Shown here: positions 56,440 to 64,000 of the stretch, piece after piece
Numbering within the stretch: position 1 is the first letter of the stretch
Layout: the number at the start of each line of letters is the position of its first letter
Assembly (NCBI GenBank): GCA_012932865.1
Contig: SAXG01000002.1
Span: 2,655,199 to 2,719,198 of the forward strand
DNA length: 64,000 bases
Reading direction: 5' to 3'
Source: Amylostereum areolatum
Taxonomy: Eukaryota > Basidiomycota > Agaricomycetes > Russulales > Stereaceae
Position numbers and translations under genes: made by a program
The notes under the pieces: model-generated
What the model was told of the DNA's origin: nothing
Database searches by the model: none
What the model saw: only the letters and a program-made list of their open reading frames with translations

Positions 56440-57040
56440 CGGCGGGTGGCCCGGGACATTCAAATGTATTCGGGTGTCTGCGCGATGGTAAGCGTCAGAA
56501 GGCCACGGACGAGCCTGGACGTTCTTCCGGCCCATTCCAGGATGCCAAAGACACGCTGGACCGGTTGTCCCAAGCCCATCAGAGCGATAGATAAGAAGGG
56601 GGAAAGCTATCCACTCCATGGAGGGATGCAAACATGACCACCATTGAGAGCTTTATCTGCACCCTTTTCGGTCGTATCTCCATGGCCAATGAGCCTGTCT
56701 TTATCGTGCTTGACTGGAGAAACCATACGCCATGTCCGTCGGTCCGATATCAACGCGTTCGCTATGTTCCACACAAACCGGTCGTCAACGTCATCCGCGC
56801 TTCAATCAAAAACACACTCACCACAGGATGTGGTCGAAGAACTCTGTCTCAGGGAGTTGGTGGAGGAACCATCGAGAAAGTATATTCTTTTCTCGTGCAG
56901 CCTCCGCGCTTCGGGTTGACTTTCCTGGAGCAGAGGTCGATGGATGCTCTTCAGGTCCGAGCTTGGTGTAGGGACCAAGCGCCTTCCAGGACCGATGCTG
57001 AAGAAAAACTTGACATCTGGTCATAGATAAAACTGAAGTT
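56440..57040 (-). pseudogene. Cytochrome P450 fragment
   Basis: Minus-strand remnants of internal P450 exons in order: SIGPGRR and RPLLQESQPEARRLHEKRI (exon 4, about 57030-56890), LSRWFLHQLPETEFFDHIL (end of exon 4), DMAYG (exon 5, about 56735) and WHPGMGRKNVQARPWPSDAY (exon 6, about 56555-56490). They correspond to KCRPLFQKHFRQAESRKW, DMVYG and WLPGMGWKKQTDEW in the intact genes. Both ends, I-helix and heme region are missing. It lies between paralogues B and C, in the same orientation. Confidence 0.7.
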
Positions 57041-57515
57041 AGAGACATGCTCGACATACGTATGGTGAAGCATTGCCAAATGCGATCTACCCATGACAAT
57101 TCAATACAAAGCACTGATATGCGGAACGAATCGAAACTCACTGCAGGTCGACGAAGCCATCTTACCCAGAACGCTCGTTGCTGTTGTCAATGCTATACAT
57201 CATTCGTGCTCATAAGACGAGTGCCCGGGGACTCGACGTATATGGAAGGCACCTGAGGTACTGGGTTTGTCGGTCAAAACAGACGAAGGCCCCATATGTC
57301 CTCGTCCAATCTGCACAAGTCGCTACAGATGCTTGGAACGTCGAACTTCAGGGTCTTGAACGTTGAAACTTGAAACTTGAATTGGGTACGACACATGTTT
57401 GACAGGATAATTGAAGTGTGATTGCAAGTAAGGCGTATATGACACCGGTAAAATTGGTCAATTGTATGTCACACTTCGACAGGTCTTGTGTACTTGCGCT
57501 GTACCTTTTGGTAAA

Positions 57516-57609
57516 GCCGCCGTGGCCCAATGGTAGGGCATCGTTTTCCTACGACGCATTCGACGTTGTTAAGAAGCGGGAGTTGCGGGTTCGAGTCCCG
57601 TCGGTGGTA
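57516..57609 (+). tRNA. tRNA-Arg (anticodon CCT) with intron
   Basis: The acceptor stem GCCGCCG/CGGTGGT (57516-57522 and 57602-57608) closes with G-U pairs and discriminator A 57609. The D stem GCCC/GGGC encloses AATGGTA. Anticodon stem TCGTT pairs with AGCGG, and the loop TTCCTA gives anticodon CCT followed by A. An intron of about 22 bases follows position 37. The T arm is GCGGG-TTCGAGT-CCCGT, containing the B box GGTTCGAGTCC. It reads AGG codons. It sits in the P450 cluster, with no link to the P450s. Confidence 0.85.
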
Positions 57610-57612
57610 TTA

Positions 57613-57617
57613 TTTTT
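57613..57617 (+). terminator. RNA polymerase III terminator of the tRNA gene
   Basis: TTTTT starts four bases after the discriminator base, the standard Pol III stop signal. Confidence 0.8.
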
Positions 57618-57779
57618 CCAGCGACTTAGCACAGATGACAGACACTGTTTGATTCTTACATTCTTTTAATTTAGAATGAGATTTTACTATTTAGCGACGT
57701 AGCGTACATACACCACCATGACATACACATTTACAACCAGTAGTATACCACCAATCCGCCATCGGAAAGGGCAGCCTGA

Positions 57780-59988
57780 CTACGCGCTAGGAGGCTCTTG
57801 ACTCTTTTGTATCAGCCGGGTCGCCTGCTCGGAGCGCGGCTTAATGTCACATTCAAAAGGGTTCACATGTCTAGTACACGATGGGTAAGCACAGATATGG
57901 GTTCCGCAATGGTCCGACCTACAAAGTCAACCCGGGATGAAACAAAGGTTCAGAGGGCAAGGGCTGTCCTGGTTTCGGCGTGATGTCGAACACAGAGAGT
58001 ATGCAGGCTGAGGTGTACCACATTGAATCGCGCGCCATAAATCGGCCCTAGGATTAGGGTGACTTAGTAGAGTACCGCGTGGCGACTGACCGATACTTAA
58101 CTTACCGGACAGATCCTCCTCCCAAAGCCAAAGACAGCGTCTGGTCCTTGCACGCTTGTATCCAGCTGGCCACTGGCTGTTAGAAATCTTTCTGGGCGTA
58201 CCTTGTCCGGCTCAGGGTAGGTGGACGGGTCGTTCATAAACGCCCTGCGTCAACATTTAGCGAGAGTCGACGTATACTATAGCAGGGGGCTTTACCAAGC
58301 GTTCCACGTTATCGCGGTGCCCTTGGGAATGAAGTAGCCCTTGTATACGTCATCCTCGGCGCTGACGTGTGGCATCCCTATTCCCAATGGTAGGCGCTCT
58401 TCAAAGGAGACATAAAGCGAGCAAATAGCGAAAAAGCGTACCCAGAGGTGCGATAGTTCCCCAGCGAAGGACTTCTTTTACAAGTGCCGAGATGTATGGG
58501 AGCGCGGTCTCATCCAAAAATTCTGGAAGACGGGCATCCCCAACGACTCTATCTAGCTCATCATGTGCACGTTGTTGCACCTCCGGAAAGAGAAGCATGG
58601 CGAGGATGAAAGCTTTGAGGTAGACAACAGTCTATTGCCGAAGATTGGCATGAAAATATATATGTCAGTACAGCATGACCACGCACTGTGTCTGCAGATC
58701 CTAGAGAATGTAGGCGATGAATTACCGCATTTCAATATCGTAAGAGACCCAGCGTACCCAAGTAAGCAGTGGCGCAAATGCTTTTGATGATGTATTCCCT
58801 TGGTTTTGAGATCGCGTCACTGTTGTAGTCGTCCAACAACTCTGTGGCCACACATTGTGTCGCTCTTCCTTGACCCTACAGTACCGTCAGATATGGAGCG
58901 CGTTACAATATGCAACTCACAAGCTCTCCCTTGAACCACTCATAAGGAGCGTTGAGCATGCTCAGAGCATCGCGCTTCCATTCGTCGGTCTGCTTCTTCC
59001 AACCCATTCCAGGGAGCCAAGACGGCAGGCGTTGGACTGACAGCGCATCCCGTTAGCACACGGAGCCGCAGTGGACAATGAGAACTCACGCCAGGGAAAG
59101 AATTCCACGGCCCATCCATCAAAGCACCTATCGATACCCTTCTGAGAGTTGTTGGCGTAAGCGACGAACTCATCATCCTCGGGTTTGACCTTCATGCCGT
59201 AGACCATGTCTAAGATCAGTGAGCTCGCCATGCTGTCATCGTGTTGAGTCGTTAACAATGTTCACATTACTGGAAAAAACCACGCACTACGGAATGTGGT
59301 GAAGGAAGTTGTCCAGCGTTTCGAAGAGACGTTGCAGCAGGGTAGCGGTCATTCTCTCCATGTGTGACCTCCACTTTCGAGCTTCAGCTTGATGGAAGTG
59401 TCGTTGGAACACGGGACGGCACATTTTCCACTTCTCTAGATCTGGTGAAAACGCGAAGCTCCAGCCAAACCCGATGCTGAAAAGGTAATACGTTGGTGAA
59501 TATGTGTTCGGCCATACCGGTAGGGCCAACGCACGCTTCGTTGAGCATTGGAAGACGGGGTCTAAAGTGCATCAGTTTAGTACGACGACCTGGGACTCAG
59601 AAACAAGGCAAGACTCACCGCAAGTTAAAGTTGGAACCTTTTTTGTCCAGAAGGTCTTTTGCTGTTGCCATATCATTCGCGACCATGAAATGCGTGCCAA
59701 GTAAGTTGACATGTATGAGAGGCGAGCCTGATGATAACGATTCAGTCTTTGTTCGCGTCAATCAAGGCAGCCGAACTCACCGTACTCCCGCGCCCAGTCG
59801 GCATAGGCAAGCCACTGCGAGTGCTTTGGGATGTCGAATAGGTTGCCTATGAGAGGCCAGCCCTTGGGTCCGGGAGGTAAGTTTTCGATGACCCTTCGAC
59901 CTCGGAGTCGGATGTAGAGGATACACGAAAAAGCCAAGGAGAAGATAAGGACCCCTACGTCGACAAGCGGTATACCAGTCGATAACAT
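57780..59988 (-). CDS. Cytochrome P450, paralogue C
   Basis: ATG 59988 opens MLSTGIPLVDVGVLIFSLAF, a membrane anchor, then LPPGPKGWPLIGNLFDIPKH. The stop is TAG at 57780-57782. The exon plan matches A and B, including a 14-base micro-exon (58700-58687, GSADT), but here the preceding intron has a normal GT donor (GTACGC). Motifs: TVVYLKAFILAMLLFPEVQQ, LVKEVLRW (ExxR), PEPDKVRPERFL, and FGFGRRICPGRFMA with the heme cysteine. The end is FECDIKPRSEQATRLIQKSQ. The frame is intact. A TATAAA box lies 50 bases upstream. Substrate is unknown. With A and B it forms a local P450 family produced by duplication, with two decayed sisters between. Confidence 0.88.
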
Positions 59989-60037
59989 GATATCCAGGCC
60001 CAATGAATGCTCCTAAAAACCCGACGCCCTGGTATCC

Positions 60038-60043
60038 TTTATA
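60038..60043 (-). promoter_or_regulatory. TATA box of P450 C
   Basis: TATAAA on the minus strand lies 50 bases before ATG 59988, matching the spacing in paralogue A. Confidence 0.65.
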
Positions 60044-60419
60044 AGATTTGGAAGGCGAGCGCGAGGTTCCATAACGAGATCCAATTTGGTCTTGGAAACT
60101 CCGGGGCGTGATTTTGATTAGACAGCCTCTGTGTCATCGCACATGCCGTTTTGTATGAGCAGACCACGCAGGTGACGGGAAGCGCTGGAAGAGAACAGAA
60201 AGAGGGATATGGTTGCTGCTTTTTTCCACATATCGCCGCGAACGGAGGGTCATCTGCACACGAGCGAGACGCTGGCGGAAGCTGACGTCGATGTTATCAG
60301 CTGTAAGTACAACCGAAAGTTCCAAAACCTGTATGGCAAATTGGTGCGTATATATGGCGATCTCATTACGGTTGGAAAAACGTCCTGACTCCTCCCTTAA
60401 CGGCCTTAACTCTTGCAAA

Positions 60420-60840
60420 AGCTCAGCGACCGTCGAGGATCGCGGACCTGCGGTAGCGTCACTAGCTATCATTCCCGTAAGCCACCACAAAGAAAAACAA
60501 CGAGACCGACAAAGTGAGACGCACCTCATGGTCGTTCTTCGTCACCACCTCCCAATCGTCCACCAGCATCATTTTCAGCACTTCCGGTACCACGAATCGC
60601 AACTCGGGCCTCCAGACGTCGTCCTCGTCCCGCGTGCGCATCACGCCCCGTCCACCCTCCTTACGCCTTACACCACTCGCGCTCGCTTTTGCGCTCGCCG
60701 TTGCCTTGGCGGAGGGCGCCGCGGACGCGTTGTGCGCGGCCTGGTGCTCTTGCAGAGATTTCTTCTTCGCGAGGTTCTCCTCGTTATATTTAATCAGACG
60801 GTGCGGTTCGACTCATTCGTCTAACCTGTGAAATTGACCA
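60420..60840 (-). pseudogene. Eaf3/MRG15-like gene fragment
   Basis: Minus-strand LIKYNEENLAKKKSLQEHQ, an Ala/Lys linker, then WRPELRFVVPEVLKMMLVDD and WEVVTKNDHE are the chromo-to-MRG linker and the start of the MRG domain of the NuA4 histone acetyltransferase subunit Eaf3. The expected Trp before VEPHRL is a TGA (DE-stop-VEPHRL). After the next intron the MRG domain resumes only as STVAELLQEL, behind an apparent eight-base insertion, and then diverges. The chromodomain and most of the MRG domain are absent. It abuts the LTR element. It is a decayed partial copy; an intact gene must exist elsewhere in the genome. Confidence 0.82.
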
Positions 60841-60921
60841 TCCTTCGTTCAGAAACACCCTGGGAGCGTGTGGAAAGAAGACACACATCTTAAGATTCTG
60901 TTCCTTTGTACTGATGTACGA

Positions 60922-61456
60922 TGTTAAGGACGGTCCTTATCACGTGACAAGCGGCTCAGGCTACAGTACTCTTATGCGTGAGAGGTGGGATCAGGTGATC
61001 CAGACGTCTCGGTTTATACGAAGGTAAAGGTCAATAAGCGAAGCAGTAAGTCTTCACGGAAGACTTAGGCGAGCTTATTAACTTAGTTTGGATTCTCTTT
61101 AGTATGCTTAGGAGGAGGTTCTTATTAGAACAGTCCTGTATTTACAAAGAGAACGAGCTGGGGAATAGCTCGCTCGTTGAGCCTCCTTTTATAGGAAAGG
61201 AGGTCGAGTAAATATATGTACATTTGGCGACGGTTGTATCAAGTATCTACGGAGACGAACTGTGGCACCGTCGAGGCTATGCCGTTGGGACGGTGACGAT
61301 CTGTGGCACCGTCGAGGCTATGCCGTCGAGACGGTGACGATCTGTGGCAGCGTCGTTGAGACGGTTACGAGCTGGGGCACAGTCGTAATCCGTCGTTTAG
61401 CGACGTCCTTCCTAGTAAGGCGATGGAAAATGAAGTACCTTGGACAAGTTGTAACA
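60922..61456 (-). repeat. 3' LTR, 535 bp
   Basis: It starts TGTTAC (61456) and ends TTAACA (60922) on the minus strand, with an internal TATAAAAGG. Its minisatellite block (61255-61350, unit GTGCCACAGATCGTCACCGT plus spacer) is arranged differently from that of the solo LTR. If a target duplication exists, the outer copy is TCGTA (61-base side, 60917-60921, read on the minus strand). Confidence 0.92.
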
Positions 61457-61689
61457 CTATCCCCCTCTCTAGAATCTACGTCTCGTAGATTCCTGAATCG
61501 AAGCGGTTCTAGTGGGATGTCTTGAACATGCTGTCGATCGCTCGCTTTCCGCCATTGGAGAAGGAATATTGTTGATGCGATGAATGTGAGGATCGTAAGT
61601 CCTACGATGATGCTGATGACGGCGATGAGCCAGCGTGGAGTGGGCGTATTGAAAATCGCGAGATCGGGTGATTGTGCTGATTGCATCAT
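61318..61689 (-). CDS. Small membrane-anchored ORF of the LTR element
   Basis: ATG 61689 starts a 123-residue frame that ends inside the 3' LTR. Residues 19-47 (PRWLIAVISIIVGLTILTFI and on) form one strong transmembrane helix, followed by a basic, charged tail. It lies where an envelope-like gene would sit but is far too short for one and has no recognised domain. Expression is unproven. Confidence 0.4.
   Translation of the reverse strand: MMQSAQSPDLAIFNTPTPRWLIAVISIIVGLTILTFIASTIFLLQWRKASDRQHVQDIPLEPLRFRNLRDVDSREGDSVTTCPRYFIFHRLTRKDVAKRRITTVPQLVTVSTTLPQIVTVSTA
61457..61468 (-). other. Polypurine tract
   Basis: AGAGGGGGATAG on the minus strand directly precedes the 3' LTR, the position of the plus-strand primer in LTR retroelements. 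Confidence 0.7.
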
Positions 61690-61761
61690 GCTTCTGGGTT
61701 TGTCGCTTTCTGATGTTCACTCTTTATATCCTTGTCCGGACCTCAACGATAGAATTCTATT

Positions 61762-62148
61762 CTACCGCTTTACCCACGACTCTACTACTTTCATATCTTC
61801 TTTGTCTATTGTGGGAGATCCCAGCCTATGCCCTATCCTCGCCGTCATGACGGGGTCGTCGGGGTCTCTGAACTGGGGTCCATGCCTCTTGAAGACTCCT
61901 TTGATGCCGCACCTCCGCTTCGATTCCTGCAGTGCTTCTTCGTCGAGGCTTCTCGGCCTCTTCAGGGCGCGAGCGACGTCCGGACGGCTTAGGAGCTCCG
62001 TGACTCGCTTGAGATGACGAAGGAGTTCGTCGTCGCGTGGGTCGGGCGTGGGAGTGCGCGAAGGGACGGGCGAGGGAGGAGGAGTGGTAGGAGGGGTGCA
62101 GTCGGTGGTGGAGAGGTTGCGCGAAGAGGAGGCGAGAGTAGACGACAT
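61762..62148 (-). CDS. Small charged ORF of the LTR element
   Basis: ATG 62148 starts a 128-residue frame: Ser/Thr/Pro-rich beginning (TPPTTPPPSPVPSRTPTPDP), then a helical charged part (DDELLRHLKRVTELLSRPDV, KRPRSLDEEALQESKRRCG). No family is recognised. It lies between the gag-like region and the membrane ORF, in the same direction. Confidence 0.4.
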   Translation of the reverse strand: MSSTLASSSRNLSTTDCTPPTTPPPSPVPSRTPTPDPRDDELLRHLKRVTELLSRPDVARALKRPRSLDEEALQESKRRCGIKGVFKRHGPQFRDPDDPVMTARIGHRLGSPTIDKEDMKVVESWVKR

Positions 62149-62363
62149 GTTTGGTTGGTTTGGGTGGTGCGAGTGGATTTGTTAGACGATGTCTGAGCAT
62201 GTTATCGTCTTTGTGGCTTTCCTTTTATGCTTGCGATGTGGAGGGGCAATGATGTAATCATTGCCGTTAATCGTAAGTGAAAATTCGTACATAATCAGAC
62301 ATGAGTCGTAAGTAAGCGATGCGTCCAGCGTGTCGCGGGGAGACTATCAAGCGTTCGCCTTCC

Positions 62364-63847
62364 TCATAGCGATAGAAACTGGTATAGTAGAGAAGTCCGA
62401 GGAGAATATGCGTACGAATGAGGGCGCAGTCCGTGATCAGTCCAAGAAGTGTCGTAAGCGATAGATGCGAGGGCGTAATGATGGGGGAAGAGGGAAAGTC
62501 CGAGTGCATGATGATGGGTAAAGTCTGTCTGCGCGTTTACCAGGGCTCCGGCCAGTGAACCTTCGACTCCTCCGCTTCCTGCAAGTCCCAATCTTCCTTT
62601 TTCCAGAAGAGATCGTCGACGCGCCAGGAGTGATTGAAGCGCGAGGGGGGGTTCTTGCTGAGTGCGGAGCATGGCGTCCTCCCAGTACAACCACTGTTCA
62701 GTGGCGTGCTGGGCGGCTTCGTGCGTCAGGCTCTCGCGTCGCGTGAGGAATCCCAGGAGCTGTCGGTGGGCGCGGGCGGTAGCGTCGGTACATCGGAGGC
62801 GGGGGTGGGACATCAGTGTTCCTGGACCGTAACTGATATCCGGACGGTCCGGGCGAGGGTGAGGGGGAAGAGTCTGTGGTCGAAGGGGATGGTAGGACCG
62901 AGATTGGGGGAAGTGAGGGGGAGCGTTCTTGCGACGGGGGCAGTCTCGGCGGAGATGGCCTCGCTTGCCGCATTTCCAGCAGCGTTTCCGCGGCTTCGAG
63001 GGAATCGCGTCCCACTCTTCCTGCGTCCACGTGGTCGGCTCGTTGCTCCATGGGTCCGAGGGATTCTCGGCTGCTTCCTTCGTCTCGTCGTCCTTCTCCG
63101 ATCTGTCCGTCGAGCTGTCCGATTCGTCCGCTGAACTGTCCGACTCATCGTTAGGTTGAGTTCCTGTCTCTCCTGCGAGCGCGCTCCTCCATCACCGATC
63201 GACTATCCTCTTGAGTTCTCTGAAGTTCTTCTCACCCGATGATTGGGGAGTCGAACTCTTGATCCGTGACTGGTCTTCCGTTGGGCTCGTAGAATCATGT
63301 TTACGTCGCTGTGCGGTGACTCGGGCGCAATCCTGGGCGACGGGATTCGGAGTAGTCGGGTGCGGACGTGGGAATGAGGGATAAGGGCGTGGTTTGTGCC
63401 AAGGATGGGAGGAGTGTCGCTAGCAGATAGTGGGAATGGAGTTGGCGTTCTATGCACGGCGGGCAGCTGAGGAGGTGTCCTAGGTACCCGGTCGCGGACT
63501 GCTGGCCGGTCATCCGGTTGATTGTCCGGGCTCTGGAAGGACCAGGGACTGTCCCGATAGCTCTCTTGGCAGGGGCTGTCTGAACTGCTCTCCGGGTAAT
63601 CCGTTTCTAACGATGTGGAGGCGGACGGGGTTAAGCTGGGTGATGTCGGGGATGGGTAAGGATCCTGGTGGCGTAGGGGCGGTGACGGGTCGTGGAGGGG
63701 GTTAGGAGGAAAGGGGTCTGGTGAGGGGGATGCGATGGGGGATCTGGGTCGAACAGTGTAGCCCGGGGAGATGTGATGTCCATGGAAGATAAGGTCGATG
63801 TCGGGGCCTTCCTTTGAAGACATATGGGGAACTCCAGTAGTTTCCAT
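62364..63847 (-). pseudogene. Gag-like region with CCHC zinc knuckle, interrupted
   Basis: ATG 63847 opens METTGVPHMSSKEGPDIDL and a long Pro/Ser-rich frame (to 63203). The nucleocapsid part is in another frame: EKNFRELKRIVDR, an in-frame TGA at 63194-63192, an acidic block (ESDSSADESDSSTDR), EEWDAIPSKPRKR and the zinc knuckle CWKCGKRGHLRRDC (about 62990-62950). A 150-residue helical tail ends at 62364. One frame change (63.2-63.42 kb) and one stop show that this copy is degraded. The CX2CX4HX4C pattern is diagnostic of Gag nucleocapsid. Confidence 0.75.
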
Positions 63848-64000
63848 TCGTTTCAGAGGATTTCTCCTTCGGAGGACGGCGCGGAAGGTGTGTCTTTCCC
63901 AGTTAAGCCAGTTGACCTGATCCGAACTTCAGTGAGGAACCTTCGGAGTTCTGCGACGTGTTGAGTATAGCGCCTGCGCTAGCTTCCTGAATACGTCATT

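Larger units (their letters stand above)
60922..64000 (-). mobile_element. LTR retroelement, 3' part, apparently without pol
   Basis: On the minus strand a gag-like region with a zinc knuckle (63.85-62.36 kb) is followed by two small open frames, a polypurine tract and a 3' LTR (61456-60922). No reverse transcriptase, integrase or protease motif lies between the zinc knuckle and the LTR. The 5' LTR and any further part are beyond 64000. The LTR matches the solo LTR at 25.4 kb. The base order suggests a large non-autonomous element relying on another element's enzymes. Confidence 0.85.

Overview
The window is nuclear DNA of a mushroom-forming basidiomycete (Agaricomycetes). The genes are cut by many short introns, mostly 45-100 bases, with GTGCGT, GTACGT or GTGAGT donors and CTGAC/CTAAC branch sites. 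Coding DNA is GC-rich. Several families typical of Agaricomycetes are present: DUF6535 membrane proteins, kinase-like APH-type proteins, WW-like proteins and multi-intron P450s. There is no prokaryotic signature, rRNA or CRISPR.

Layout. 1-11.1 kb holds housekeeping and regulatory genes: the 3' end of RNA polymerase III subunit RPC34 with a large Ser/Asp/Lys insert, a SUZ-domain protein, mitochondrial ribosomal protein uS17m, a 319-bp inverted-repeat element, and a 12-exon Zn2Cys6 transcription factor. 11.1-29.4 kb is a repeat-rich accessory zone: a hAT-like MITE with an 8-bp target duplication, two tandem kinase-like paralogues, a decayed serine carboxypeptidase, two related WW-like loci, a DUF6535 membrane protein, a solo LTR and an APH-type phosphotransferase. 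29.9-48.3 kb returns to conserved genes: MRE11, a putative GDP-fucose transporter, FAD synthase, a secreted protein, an FMN-dependent dehydrogenase with an internal deletion, GDP-fucose synthase and GDP-mannose 4,6-dehydratase. A 4,022-bp Tc1/mariner-type element sits in the divergent promoter between MRE11 and the transporter. 48.9-60.0 kb is a P450 cluster with three apparently intact paralogues and two decayed ones, plus an intron-containing tRNA-Arg. 60.4-64.0 kb has an eaf3-like pseudogene fragment and the 3' part of an LTR retroelement whose LTR matches the solo LTR at 25.4 kb.

How genes work together. GMD and GDP-fucose synthase are the two enzymes that turn GDP-mannose into GDP-L-fucose, and a SLC35-type transporter 6 kb away would move the product into the Golgi. 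This makes a loose GDP-fucose neighbourhood. The P450 paralogues share intron positions, including a 14-nt micro-exon, so they arose by local duplication.

Most notable: the Tc1/mariner element has 69-bp perfect inverted repeats, a TA target duplication, a transposase gene and a second, intact 7-exon passenger gene of unknown function on the opposite strand. Several conserved genes (SUZ protein, transcription factor, MRE11, transposase) each need a one-base correction to stay in frame, three of them at G/C runs. Sequencing error must be excluded before calling them broken. All exon models were made by eye from splice signals and frame continuity.
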